64,000 nucleotides of DNA, taken from Perilla frutescens (taxonomy: Eukaryota > Streptophyta > Magnoliopsida > Lamiales > Lamiaceae). The first letter of the stretch is position 1. The number at the start of each line of letters is the position of its first letter. Under the pieces are notes generated by a model. The model saw only the letters and a program-made list of their open reading frames with translations. It did no database searches and was not told where the DNA came from. The translations under genes and the position numbers were made by a program. Location: assembly GCA_026008535.1 (NCBI GenBank), contig BRKX01000010.1:439001-503000 (forward strand), given 5' to 3'. Below, one piece after another: positions 13,341 through 26,454 of this stretch.

Positions 13341-13701
13341 CTCAAAAATTTGATTTTTTCAAAAGTGGACGGATTAGGCATATATGATCATATGGATTGA
13401 TTCATAATGGACTCTAGTGTTCAAAAATGCTAGACTCAATGAAAAACCCGACGTTCACCCCGATCCCTACATAAGAGGTGACGGTTTTTGAAATCAACTT
13501 GATAATCAACTAGAGGCTGACTCAAATAGGGTTTCTACCGGTTCGACTTTTGGTAGGGTAGATATTTGAGTTAGGAATCCAACGCAACAAGAATCACGGG
13601 TAAAGCTTACTTCTGGAGAGAGTTATAGCCGTTTTACTGACGGCTGCCAGAAAACGTGGCCAAATCTGGCCACCGGCCAAAGGGGTACCCCTTTGGGCGG
13701 G
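13341..13701 (+). repeat. Representative full-length 361-bp monomer
   Basis: This is a typical full-length copy. From its start it has short A and T runs (about positions 4-25), the dyad ATATGATCATAT (42-53), and a TCTAG...CTAGA inverted pair (73-77 and 90-94). Next come the conserved GATCCCTACATAAGAGGTG segment (122-140), TACCGGTTCGACTTTT (about 197-212) and GATATTTGAG (221-230). Then follow AAAGCTT (262-268), a GCCGT...ACGGC hairpin (288-304), TGGCC-ACC-GGCCA (328-340) and a 20-bp palindrome (337-356). Sites that vary most between copies are 8-10, 90, 93, 98, 117, 149-152, 157, 181-183, 215, 248, 304 and 321. These serve as diagnostic alleles for tracing higher-order repeats. There is no sign of a gene. 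Confidence 0.9.
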
Positions 13702-14759
13702 CTCAAAAATTTGATTTTTTCAAAAGTGGACGGATTAGGCATATATGATCATATGGATTGATTCATAATGGACTCTAGTGTTCAAAAATGCTAGACTCAA
13801 TGAAAAACCCGACGTTCACCCCGATCCCTACATAAGAGGTGACGGTTTTTGAAATCAACTTGATAATCAACTAGAGGCTGACTCAAATAGGGTTTCTACC
13901 GGTTTGACTTTTGGTGGGGTAGATATTTGAGTTAGGAATCCAACGCAATAAGAATCACGGGTAAAGCTTACTTCTGGAGAGAGTTATAGCCGTTTTACTA
14001 ACGAATGCCAGAAAACGGGGCCAAATCTGGCCACCGGCCAAAGGTCTACCCCTTTGGGCGGGCCCAAAAATTTGATTTTTTCAAAAGTGGATGGATTAGG
14101 CATATATGATCATATGGATTGATTCATAATGGACTCTAGTGTTCAAAAATGGTAGACTCAATGAAAAACCCGACGTTCACCCCGATCCCTACATAAGAGG
14201 TGACGGTTTTTGAAATCAACTTGATAATCACCTAGAGGCTGACTCAAATAGGGTTTCTACTGGTTCAACTTTTAGTAGGGTAGATATTTGAGTTAGGAAT
14301 CCAACGCAACAACAATCACGGGTAAAGCTTACTTCTTGAGAGAGTTATAGCCATTTTACAGACGGCTGCCAGAAAACGGGGCAAAATCTGGCCACCGGAC
14401 AAAGGGGTACCCCTTTGGGCGGGCTCAAAAATTTGATTTTTTCAAAAGTGCACGGATTAGGCAGATATGATCATATGGATTGATTCATAATTGACTCTAG
14501 TGTTTAAAAATGCTAGACTCAATGAAAAACCCGACGTTCACCCCGATCCCTACATAAGAGGTGACGGTTTTTGAAATCAACTTGATAATCACCTAGAGGC
14601 TGACTCAAATAGGGTTTCTACCGGTTCAACTTTTGGTAGGGTAGATATTTGAGTTAGGAATCCAACGCAACAAGAATCACGGGTAAAGCTTACTTCTGGA
14701 AATAGTTATAGCCGTTTTACTGACGGCTGCCAGAAAACGGGGCCAAATCTGGCCACCGG

Positions 14760-14783
14760 CCAAAGGGGTACGTACCCCTTTGG
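14760..14783. repeat. Palindrome expanded by central GTAC duplication
   Basis: The core reads GGGGTACGTACCCC instead of GGGGTACCCC. The 4-bp addition is a direct copy of the central GTAC and keeps perfect symmetry, giving a 24-bp palindrome. It makes monomer 14424 365 bp long. The same event is copied at 16,930 by the 2,170-bp duplication. Confidence 0.92.
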
Positions 14784-16929
14784 GCGGGCTCAAAAATTTG
14801 ATTTTTTCAAAATTGGACGGATTAGGCATATATGATCATATGGATTGATTCATAATGGACTCTAGTGTTCAAAAATGGTAGACTCAATGAAAAACCCGAC
14901 GTTCACCCCGATCCCTACATAAGAGGTGACGGTTTTGGAAATCAATTTGATAATCACCTAGAGGCTGACTCAAATAAGGTTTCTACTGGTTCGACTTTTG
15001 GTAGGGTAGATATTTGAGTTAGGAATCCAACGCAACAAGAATCACGGGTAAAGCTTACTTCTGGAGAGAGTTATAGCCGTTTTACTAACGAATGCCAGAA
15101 AACGGGGCCAAATCTGGCCACCGGCCAAAGGTATACCCCTTTGGGCGGGCTCAAAAATTTGATTTTTTCAAAATTGGATGGATTAGGCATATATGATCAT
15201 ATGGATTGATTCATAATGGACTCTAGTGTTCAAAAATGGTAGACTCAATGAAAAACCCGACGTTCACCCCGATCCCTACATAAGAGGTGACGGTTTTTGA
15301 AATCAACTTGATAATCACCTAGAGGCTGACTCAAATAGGGTTTCTACCGGTTCAACTTTTGGTAGGGTAGATATTTGAGTTAGGAATCCAACGCAACAAG
15401 AATCACGGGTAAAGCTTACTTCTGGAGAGAGTTATAGCCGTTTTACTGACGGCTGCCAGAAAACGAGGCCAAATCTGGCCACCGGCCAAAGGGGTACCCC
15501 TTTGGGCGGGCTCAAAAATTTGATTTTTTCAAAAGTGGACGGATTAGGCAGATATGATCATATGGATTGATTCATAATCGACTCTAGTGTTCAAAAATGC
15601 TAGACTCAATGAAAAACCCGACGTTCACCCCGATCCCTACATAAGAGGTGACGGTTTTGGAAATCAACTTGATAATCAACTAGAGGCTGACTCAAATAGG
15701 GTTTGTACCGGTTCGACTTTTGCTGGGGTAGATATTTGAGTTAGGAATCCAACGCAACAAGAATCACGGATAAAGCTTACTTCTGGAGAGAGTTATAGCC
15801 GTTTTACTGACGGCTGCCAGAAAATGGGGCAAAAATTGGCCACCGGCCAAAGGGGTACCCCTTTGGACGGGCTCAAAAATTTGATTTTTTCAAAAGTGGA
15901 CGGATTAGGCATATATGATCATATGGATTGATTCATAATGGACTGTAATGTTCAAAAATGCTAGACTCAATGAAAAACCCGACGTTCACCCCGATCCCTA
16001 CATAAGAGGTGACGGTTTTGGAAATCAACTTGATAATCACCTAGAGGCTGACTCAAATAGGGTTTCTACCGGTTTGACTTTTGGTGGGGTAGATATTTGA
16101 GTTAGGAATCCAACGCAATAAGAATCACGGGTAAAGCTTACTTCTGGAGAGAGTTATAGCCGTTTTACTAACGAATGCCAGAAAACGGGGCCAAATCTGG
16201 CCACCGGCCAAAGGTCTACCCCTTTGGGCGGGCCCAAAAATTTGATTTTTTCAAAAGTGGATGGATTAGGCATATATGATCATATGGATTGATTCATAAT
16301 GGACTCTAGTGTTCAAAAATGGTAGACTCAATGAAAAACCCGACGTTCACCCCGATCCCTACATAAGAGGTGACGGTTTTTGAAATCAACTTGATAATCA
16401 CCTAGAGGCTGACTCAAATAGGGTTTCTACCGGTTCAACTTTTAGTAGGGTAGATATTTGAGTTAGGAATCCAACGCAACAACAATCACGGGTAAAGCTT
16501 ACTTCTTGAGAGAGTTATAGCCATTTTACAGACGGCTGCCAGAAAACGGGGCAAAATCTGGCCACCGGACAAAGGGGTACCCCTTTGGGCGGGCTCAAAA
16601 ATTTGATTTTTTCAAAAGTGCACGGATTAGGCAGATATGATCATATGGATTGATTCATAATTGACTCTAGTGTTTAAAAATGCTAGACTCAATGAAAAAC
16701 CCGACGTTCACCCCGATCCCTACATAAGAGGTGACGGTTTTTGAAATCAACTTGATAATCACCTAGAGGCTGACTCAAATAGGGTTTCTACCGGTTCAAC
16801 TTTTGGTAGGGTAGATATTTGAGTTAGGAATCCAACGCAACAAGAATCACGGGTAAAGCTTACTTCTGGAAATAGTTATAGCCGTTTTACTGACGGCTGC
16901 CAGAAAACGGGGCCAAATCTGGCCACCGG

Positions 16930-16953
16930 CCAAAGGGGTACGTACCCCTTTGG
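16930..16953. repeat. Palindrome expanded by central GTAC duplication (copied)
   Basis: Same expanded core as at 14,760, offset exactly 2,170 bp, inside the second copy of the hexamer repeat. It is therefore a duplicate of one event, not an independent one. Confidence 0.92.
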
Positions 16954-19209
16954 GCGGGCTCAAAAATTTGATTTTTTCAAAATTGGACGGATTAGGCATA
17001 TATGATCATATGGATTGATTCATAATGGACTCTAGTGTTCAAAAATGGTAGACTCAATGAAAAACCCGACGTTCACCCCGATCCCTACATAAGAGGTGAC
17101 GGTTTTGGAAATCAATTTGATAATCACCTAGAGGCTGACTCAAATAAGGTTTCTACTGGTTCGACTTTTGGTAGGGTAGATATTTGAGTTAGGAATCCAA
17201 CGCAACAAGAATCACGGGTAAAGCTTACTTCTGGAGAGAGTTATAGCCGTTTTACTAACGAATGCCAGAAAACGGGGCCAAATCTGGCCACCGGCCAAAG
17301 GTATACCCCTTTGGGCGGGCTCAAAAATTTGATTTTTTCAAAATCGGATGGATTAGGCATATATGATCATATGGATTGATTCATAATGGACTCTAGTGTT
17401 CAAAAATGGTAGACTCAATGAAAAACCCGACGTTCACCCCGATCCCTACATAAGAGGTGACGGTTTTTGAAATCAACTTGATAATCACCTAGAGGCTGAC
17501 TCAAATAGGGTTTCTACCGGTTCAACTTTTGGTAGGGTAGATATTTGAGTTAGGAATCCAACGCAACAAGAATCACGGGTAAAGCTTACTTCTGGAGAGA
17601 GTTATAGCCGTTTTACTGACGGCTGCCAGAAAACGAGGCCAAATCTGGCCACCGGCCAAAGGGGTACCCCTTTGGGCGGGCTCAAAAATTTGATTTTTTC
17701 AAAAGTGGACGGATTAGGCAGATATGATCATATGGATTGATTCATAATCGACTCTAGTGTTCAAAAATGCTAGACTCAATGAAAAACCCGACGTTCACCC
17801 CGATCCCTACATAAGAGGTGACGGTTTTGGAAATCAACTTGATAATCAACTAGAGGCTGACTCAAATAGGGTTTCTACCGGTTCGACTTTTGCTGGGGTA
17901 GATATTTGAGTTAGGAATCCAACGCAACAAGAATCACGGATAAAGCTTACTTCTGGAGAGAGTTATAGCCGTTTTACTGACGGCTGCCAGAAAATGGGGC
18001 CAAATCTGGCCACCGGCCAAAGGGGTACCCCTTTGGACGGGCTCAAAAATTTGATTTTTTCAAAAGTGGACGGATTAGGCATATATGATCATATGGATTG
18101 ATTCATAATGGACTGTAATGTTCAAAAATGCTAGACTCAATGAAAAACCCGACGTTCACCCCGATCCCTACATAAGAGGTGACGGTTTTGGAAATCAACT
18201 TGATAATCACCTAGAGGCTGACTCAAATAGGGTTTCTACCGGTTCGACTTTTGGTGGGGCAGATATTTGAGTTAGGAATCCACTGCAATAAGAATCACGG
18301 GTAAAGCTTACTTCTTGAGAGAGTTATAGCCATTTTACTGACGGCTGCCAGAAAACAGGGCCAAATCTGGCCACCGGCCAAAGGGGTACCCCTTTGGACG
18401 GGCTCAAAAATTTGATTTTTTCAAAAGTGGACGGATTAGGCATATATGATCATATGCATTGATTCATAATGGACTTTAATGTTCAAAAATGCTAGACTCA
18501 ATGAAAAACCCGACGTTCACCCCGATCCCTACATAAGAGGTGACGGTTTTGGAAATCAACTTGATAATCACCTAGAGGCTGACTCAAATAGGGTTTCTAC
18601 CGGTTCGACTTTTGGTGGGGTAGATATTTGAGTTAGGAATCCAACGCAATAAGAATCACGGGTAAAGCTTACTTCTTGAGAGAGTTATAGCCATTTTACT
18701 GAATGCTGCCAGAAAACGGGGCCAAATATGGCCACCGGCCAAAGGGGTACCCCTTTGGACGGGCTCAAAAATTTGATTTTTTCAAAAGTGGACGGATTAG
18801 GCATATATGATCATATGGATTGATTCATAATGGACTCTAGTGTTTAAAAATGCTAGACTCAATGAAAAACCCGACGTTCACCCCGATCCCTACATAAGAG
18901 GTGACGGTTTTTGAAATCAACTTGATAATAACCTAGAGGCTGACTCAAATAGGGTTTCTACCGGTTCGACTTTTGGTAGGGTAGATATTTGAGTTAGGAA
19001 TCCAACGCAACAACAATCACGGGTAAAGCTTAATTCTTGAGAGATTTATAGCCATTTTACTGACGGCTGCCAGAAAACGAGGCCAAATCTGGCCACCGGC
19101 CAAAGGGGTACCCCTTTGGGCGGGCTCAAAAATTTGATATTTTCAAAAGTGCACGGATTAGGCAGATATGATCATATGGATTGATTCATAATGGACTCTA
19201 GTGTTCAAA

Positions 19210-20810
19210 AATGCTAGACTCAATGAAAAACCCGACGTTCACCCCGATCCCTACATAAGAGGTGACGGTTTTGGAAATCAACTTGATAATCACCTAGAGG
19301 CTGACTCAAATAGGGTTTCTACCGGTTCGACTTTTGGTAGGGTAGATATTTGAGTTAGGAATCCAACGCAATAAGAATCACGGGTAAAGCTTACTTCTGG
19401 AGAGAGTTATAGCAGTTTTACTAACGAATGCCAGAAAACGGGGCCAAATCTGGCCACCGGCCAAAGGTATACCCCTTTGGGCGGGCTCAAAAATTTGATT
19501 TTTTCAAAAGTGGATGGATTAGGCATGTATGATCATATGGATTGATTCATAATGGACTCTAGTGTTCAAAAATGGTAGACTCAATGAAAAACCCGACGTT
19601 CACCCCGATCCCTACATAAGAGGTGACGGTTTTTGAAATCAACTTGATAATCACCTAGAGGCTGACTCAAATAGGGTTTCTACCGGTTCAACTTTTGGTA
19701 GGGTAGATATTTGAGTTAGGAATCCAACGCAACAAGAATCACGGATAAAGCTTACTTCTGGAGAGAGTTATAGCCGTTTTACTGACGGCTGCCAGAAAAT
19801 GGGGCCAAATCTGGCCACCGGCCAAAGGGGTACCCCTTTGGACGGGCTCAAAAATTTGATTTTTTCAAAAGTGGACGGATTAGGCATATATGATCATATG
19901 GATTGATTCATAATGGACTTTAATGTTCAAAAATGCTAGACTCAATGAAAAACCCGACGTTCACCCCGATCCCTACATAAGAGGTGACGGTTTTGGAAAT
20001 CAACTTGATAATCACCTAGAGGCTGACTCAAATAGGGTTTCTACCGGTTCGACTTTTGGTAGGGTAGATATTTGAGTTAGGAATCCAACGCAATAAGAAT
20101 CACGGGTAAAGCTTACTTCTGGAGAGAGTTATAGCAGTTTTACTAACGAATGCCAGAAAACGGGGCCAAATCTGGCCACCGGCCAAAGGTATACCCCTTT
20201 GGGCGGGCTCAAAAATTTGATTTTTTCAAAAGTGGATGGATTAGGCATGTATGATCATATGGATTGATTCATAATGGACTCTAGTGTTCAAAAATGGTAG
20301 ACTCAATGAAAAACCCGACGTTCACCCCGATCCCTACATAAGAGGTGACGGTTTTTGAAATCAACTTGATAATCACCTAGAGGCTGACTCAAATAGGGTT
20401 TCTACCGGTTCAACTTTTGGTAGGGTAGATATTTGAGTTAGGAATCCAACGCAACAAGAATCACGGATAAAGCTTACTTCTGGAGAGAGTTATAGCCGTT
20501 TTACTGACGGCTGCCAGAAAATGGGGCCAAATCTGGCCACCGGCCGAAGGGGTACCCCTTTGGACGGGCTCAAAAATTTGATTTTTTCAAAAGTGGACGG
20601 ATTAGGCATATATGATCATATGGATTGATTCATAATGGACTTTAATGTTCAAAAATGCTAGACTCAATGAAAAACCCGACGTTCACCCCGATCCCTACAT
20701 AAGAGGTGACGGTTTTGGAAATCAACTTGATAATCACCTAGAGGCTGACTCAAATAGGGTTTCTACCGGTTCGACTTTTGGTAGGGTAGATATTTGAGTT
20801 AGGAATCCAA
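19210..20810 (+). repeat. Dimer higher-order repeat, 722-bp unit, ~2.2 copies
   Basis: Private marks recur 722 bp apart: TATAGCAGTTTTACTAACG (19,409 and 20,131), AGGCATGTATG (19,521 and 20,243), GGTATACCCC, AATCACGGATAAAGC, AAAATGGGGCC, and ATGGACTTTAATGTTC (about 19,913 and 20,635). The pattern ends near 20,810, where CGCAATAAG is replaced by CGCAACAAG. Confidence 0.85.
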
Positions 20811-23800
20811 CGCAACAAGAATCACGGGTAAAGCTTACTTCTGGAGAGTGTTATAGCCGTTTTACTGACGGCTGCCAAAAAACGGGGCCAAATCTGGCCA
20901 CCGGCCAAAGGGGTACCCCTTTGGGCGGGCTCAAAAATTTGATTTTTTCAAAAGTGGACGGATTAGGCATATATGATCATATGGATTGATTCATAATGGA
21001 CTCTAGTGTTCAAAAATGCTAGACTCAATGAAAAACCCGACGTTCACCCCGATCCCTACATAAGAGGTGACGGTTTTGGAAATCAACTTCATAATCAACT
21101 AGAGGCTGACTCAAATAAGGTTTCTACTGGTTCGACTTTTGGTGGGGTAGATATTTGAGTTAGGAATCCAACGCAACAAGAATCACGGGTAAAGCTTACT
21201 TCTGGAGAGAGTTATAGCCGTTTTACTGACGGCTGCCAAAAAACGGGGCCAAATCTGGCCACCGGCCAAAGGGGTACCCCTTTGGGCGGGCTCAAAAATT
21301 TGATTTTTTCAAAAGTGGACGGATTAGGCATATATGATCATATGGATTGATTCATAATGGACTCTAGTGTTCAAAAATGGTAGACTCAATGAAAAACCCG
21401 ACATTCACCCCGATCCCTACATAAGAGGTGACGGTTTTGGAAATCAACTTGATAATCACCTAGAGGCTGACTTAAATAGGGTTTCTACCGGTTCGACTTT
21501 TGGTAGGGTAGATATTTGAGTTAGGAATCCAATGCAACAAGAATCACGGGTAAAGCTTACTTCTGGAGAGAGTTATAGCCGTTTTACTAACGAATGCCAG
21601 AAAACGGGGCCAAATCTGGCCACCGGCCAAAGGTATACCCCTTTGGGCGGGCTCAAAAATTTGATTTTTTCAAAAGTGGATGGATTAGGCATATATGATC
21701 ATATGGATTGATTCATAATGGACTCTAGTGTTCAAAAATGGTAGACTCAATGAAAAACCCGACGTTCACCACGATCCCTACATAAGAGGTGACGGTTTTG
21801 GAAATCAACTTGATAATCACCTAGAGGCTGACTCAAATAGGGTTTCTACCGGTTCGACTTTTGGTAGGGTAGATATTTGAGTTAGGAATCCAACGCAACA
21901 AGAATCACGGGTAAAGCTTACTTCTGGAGAGAGTTATAGCCGTTTTACTAACGAATGCCAAAAAACGGGGCCAAATCTGGCCACCGGCCAAAGGTACACC
22001 CCTTTGGGCGGGCTCAAAAATTTGATTTTTTCAAAAGTGGATGGATTAGGCATATATGATCATATGGATTGATTCATAATGGACTCTAGTGTTCAAAAAT
22101 GGTAGACTCAATGAAAAACCCGACGTTCACCCCGATCCCTACATAAGAGGTGACGGTTTTTGAAATCAACTTGATAATCACCTAGAGGCTGACTCAAATA
22201 GGGTTTCTACTGGTTCGACTTTTGGTAGGGTAGATATTTGAGTTAGGAATCCAACGCAATAAGAATCACGGGTAAAGCTTACTTCTGGAGAGAGTTATAG
22301 CCGTTTTACTGACGGCTGCCAGAAAACGAGGCCAAATCTGGCCACCGGCCAAAGGGGTACCCCTTTGGGCGGGCTCAAAAATTTGATTTTTTCAAAAGTG
22401 GACGGATTAGGCAGATATGATCATATGGATTGATTCATAATGGACTCTAGTGTTCAAAAATGCTAGACTCAATGAAAAACCCGACGTTCACCCCGATCCC
22501 TACATAAGAGGTGACGGTTTTGGAAATCAACTTGATAATCACCTAGAGGCTGACTCAAATAGGGTTTCTACCGGTTCGACTTTTGGTAGGGTAGATATTT
22601 AAGTTAGGAATCCAACGCAACAACAATCACGGGTAAAGCTTAATTCTTGAGAGAGTTATAGCCATTTTATTGACGGCTGCCAGAAAACGGGGCCAAATCT
22701 GGCCACCGGCCAAAGGAGCACCCCTTTGGGCGGGCTCAAAAATTTGATTTTTTCAAAAGTGCACGGATTAGGCAGATATGATCATATGGATTGATTCATA
22801 ATGGACTCTAGTGTTCAAAAATGCTAGACTCAATGAAAAACCCGACGTTCACCCCGATCCCTACATAAGAGGTGACGGTTTTGGAAATCAACTTGATAAT
22901 CACCTTGAGGCTGACTCAAATAGGGTTTCTACCGGTTCGACTTTTGGTGGGGTAGATATTTGAGTTAGGAATCCAACGCAACAAGAATCACGGGTAAAGC
23001 TTACTTCTGGAGAGAGTTATAGCCGTTTCACTGACGGCTGCCAGAAAACGGGGCCAAATCTGGCCACCGGCCAAAGGGGTACCCCTTTGGGCGGGCTCAA
23101 AAATTTGATTTTTTCAAAAGTGGACGGATTAGGCATATATGATCATATGGATTGATTCATAATGGACTCTAGTGTTCAAAAATGGTAGACTCAATGAAAA
23201 ACCCGACGTTCACCCCGATCCCTACATAAGAGGTGACGGTTTTGGAAATCAACTTGATAATCACCTAGAGGCTGACTCAAATAGGGTTTCTACCGGTTCG
23301 ACTTTTGGTAGGGTAGATATTTGAGTTAGAAATCCAACGCAACAAGAATCACGGGTAAAGCTTACTTCTGGAGAGAGTTATAGCCATTTTACTAACGAAT
23401 GCCAGAAAACGGGGCCAAATCTGGCCACCGGCCAAAGATATACCCCTTTGGGCGGGCTCAAAAATTTGATTTTTTCAAAAGTGGATGGATTAGGCATATA
23501 TGATCATATGGATTGATTCATAATGGACTCTATTGTTCAAAAATGGTAGACTCAATGAAAAACCCGACGTTCACCCCGATCCCTACATAAGAGGTGACGG
23601 TTTTTAAAATCAACTTGATAATCACCTAGAGGCTGACTCAAATAGGGTTTCTACCGGTTCGACTTTTGGTAGGGTAGATATTTGAGTTAGGAATCCAACG
23701 TAACAAGAATCACGGGTAAAGCTTACTTCTGGAGAGAGTTATAGCCGTTTTACTGACGGCTGCCAGAAAACGGGGCCAAATCTGGCCACCGGCCAAAGGG

Positions 23801-24539
23801 GTACCCCTTTGGGCGGGCTCAAAAATTTGATTTTTTCAAAAGTGGACGGATTAGGCAGATATGATCATATGGATTGATTCATAATGGACTCTAGTGTTCA
23901 AAAATGCTAGACTCAATGAAAAACCCGACGTTCACCCCGATCCCTACATAAGAGGTGACGGTTTTGGAAATCAACTTGATAATCACCTAGAGGCTGACTC
24001 AAATAGGGTTTCTACCGGTTCGACTTTTGGTAGGGTAGATGTTTGAGTTAGGAATCCAACGCAACAAGAATCACGGGTAAAGCTTACTTCTGGAGAGAGT
24101 TATAGCCATTTTACTGACGGATGCCAGAAAATGGGGCCAAATCTGGCCACCGGCCAAAGGGGTACCCCTTTGGGCGGGCTCAAAAATTTGATTTTTTCAA
24201 AAGTGGATGGATTAGGCATATATGATCATATGGATTGATTTATAATGGACTCTAGTGTTCAAAAATGGTAGACTCAATGAAAAACCCGACGTTCACCCCC
24301 ATCTCTACATAAGAGGTGACGGTTTTTTAAATCAACTTGATAATCACCTAGAGGCTGACTCAAATAGGGTTTCTACCGGTTCGACATTTGGTAGGGTAGA
24401 TATTTGAGTTAGAAATCCAACGCAACAAGAATCACGGGTAAAGCTTACTTCTGGAGAGAGTTATAGCCGTTTTACTGACGGCTGCCAGAAAACGGGGCCA
24501 AATCTGGCCACCGGCCAAAGGGGTACCCCTTTGGGCGGG

Positions 24540-24696
24540 CTCAAAAATTTGATTTTTTCAAAAGTGGACGGATTAGGCAGATATGATCATATGGATTGAT
24601 TCATAATGGACTCTATTGTTCAAAAATGCTAGACTCAATGAAAAACCCGACGTTCACCCCGATCCCTACATAAGAAGGGGTACCCCTTTGGGCGGG
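24540..24696 (+). repeat. Truncated monomer, 157 bp (204-bp deletion), copy 1
   Basis: Positions 137-340 of the monomer are missing. The junction reads CATAAGAAGGGGTACC: the left part ends at CATAAGA (position 136) and the right part resumes at AGGGGTACC (position 341), four bases into the left arm of the 20-bp palindrome. There is only about 1 bp of homology at the join. Confidence 0.95.
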
Positions 24697-25057
24697 CTCA
24701 AAAATTTGATTTTTTCAAAAGTGGACGGATTAGGCATATATGATCATATGGATTGATTCATAATAGACTATGGTGTTCAAAAATGGTAGACTCAATGAAA
24801 AACCCGACGTTCACCCCCATCCCTACATAAGAGGTGACGGTTTTTTAAATCAACTTGATAATCACCTAGAGGCTGACTCAAATAGGGTTTCTACCGGTTC
24901 GACTTTTGGTAGGGTAGATATTTGAGTTAGAAATCCAACGCAACAAGAATCACGGGTAAAGCTTACTTCTGGAGAGAGTTATAGCCGTTTTACTGACGGC
25001 TGCCAGAAAACGGGGCCAAATCTGGCCACCGGCCAAAGGGGTACCCCTTTGGGCGGG

Positions 25058-25214
25058 CTCAAAAATTTGATTTTTTCAAAAGTGGACGGATTAGGCAGAT
25101 ATGATCATATGGATTGATTCATAATGGACTCTATTGTTCAAAAATGCTAGACTCAATGAAAAACCCGACGTTCACCCCGATCCCTACATAAGAAGGGGTA
25201 CCCCTTTGGGCGGG
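25058..25214 (+). repeat. Truncated monomer, 157 bp, copy 2
   Basis: Identical junction to the copy at 24,540, 518 bp downstream, with the same GCAGATATGATC and CTATTGTTC alleles. It arose by duplication of the full-plus-short pair rather than by a second deletion. Confidence 0.95.
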
Positions 25215-26297
25215 CTCAAAAATTTGATTTTTTCAAAAGTGGACGGATTAGGCATATATGATCATATGGATTGATTCATAATAGACTCTGGCATTCAAAA
25301 ATGCTAGACTCAATGAAAAACCTGATGTTCACCCCGATCCCTACATAAGAGGTGACGGTTTTGGAAATCAACTTGATAATCACCTAGAGGCTGACTCAAA
25401 TAGGGTTTCTACCGGTTCGACTTTTGGTAGGGTAGATATTTGAGTTAGGAATCCAACGCAACAAGAATCACGGGTAAAGCTTACTTCTGGAGAGAGTTAT
25501 AGCCGTTTTACTAACGGCTGCCAGAAAACAGGGCAAAATCTGGCCACCGGCCAAAGGGGTACCCCTTTGGGCGGGCTCAAAAAATTGAGTTTTTCAAAAG
25601 TGGACGGATTAGGCATATATGATCATATGGATTGATTCATAATGGACTCTAGTGTTCAAAAATGCTAGACTCAATGAAAAACCCGACGTTTACCCCGATC
25701 CCTACATAAGAGGTGACGGTTTTGGAAATCAACTTGATAATCACCTAGAGGCTGAATCAAATAGGGTTTCTACCGGTTCGACTTTTGGTAGGGTAGATAT
25801 TTAAGTTAGGAATCTAACGCAACAAGAATCACGGATAAAGCTTACTTCTGGAGAGAGTTATAGCCGTTTTACTGACGGCTGCCAGGAAACGGGGCAAAAT
25901 CTGGCCACCGGCCAAAGGGATACCCCTTTGGGCGGGCTCAAAAAATTGATTTTTTCAAAAGTGGACGGGTTAGGCATATATGATCATATGGATTGATTCA
26001 TAATGGACTCTAGTGTTCCAAAATGCTACACTCAATGAAAAATCCGACGTTCACCCCGATCCCTACATAAGAGGTGACGGTTTTGAAAATCAAATTGATA
26101 ATCACCTAGAGGCTGACTCAAATAGGGTTTCTACCGGTTCGACTTTTAGTAGGGTAGATATTTGAGTTAGGAATCCAACGCAACAAGAATCACGGGTAAA
26201 GCTTACTTCTGGAGAGAGTTATAGCCGTTTTACTGACGGCTGCCAGAAAACGGGGCCAAATCTGGCCACCGGCCAAAGGGGTACCCCTTTGGGCGGG

Positions 26298-26454
26298 CTC
26301 AAAAATTTGATTTTTTCAAAAGTGGACGGATTAGGCAGATATGATCATATGGATTGATTCATAATGGACTCTAGTGTTCAAAAATGCTAGACTCAATGAA
26401 AAACCCGACGTTCACCCCGATCCCTACATAAGAAGGGGTACCCCTTTGGGCAGG
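26298..26454 (+). repeat. Truncated monomer, 157 bp, copy 3
   Basis: Same deletion junction, 1,240 bp after copy 2. It is followed, as copy 2 is, by a monomer with the private ATAGACTCTGGCATTC and CCTGATGTTC variants (25,281 and 26,521 regions). It carries CTAGTGTTC and is followed by GGCAGGCTC, so it differs slightly from the first two. Confidence 0.95.

Larger units (their letters stand above)
13871..18244 (+). repeat. Hexamer higher-order repeat, 2,170-bp unit, two copies
   Basis: Copy one runs from about 13,871 and copy two from 16,041, ending where GGTTTGAC becomes GGTTCGAC at 18,244. Shared private marks include GGTCTACC, a CCCAAAAA monomer start (14,063 and 16,233), ACTTCTTGAG, GCAGATATGATC, CTGGAAATAG, and the 4-bp GTAC expansion in the palindrome (14,760 and 16,930). 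The differences I noticed are at 14,261 (T/C), 15,175 (T/C), 15,705 (G/C) and three within 15,831-15,836, so the copies are nearly identical and the duplication is recent. The unit is five 361-bp monomers and one 365-bp monomer. Confidence 0.92.
1..24178 (+). repeat. Zone A: 67 monomers with GGCCAAAT allele
   Basis: Monomers starting at 1 through 23,818. They nearly all carry GGGGCCAAATCTGG before the palindrome, a TTTGATTTTTT start, CTAGACTCAATG or GGTAGACTCAATG at about 90-100, and CTCAAAT or CTTAAAT at about 181. GGAAATC and TTTTTGAAATC copies are mixed. Several local higher-order repeats are listed separately. Stretches where I could not resolve a regular higher-order unit by eye are 6,843-9,008, 11,350-13,870, 18,245-19,210 and 20,810-24,178. 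These hold ordinary monomers with mosaic alleles. No gene or other element is present. Confidence 0.85.
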
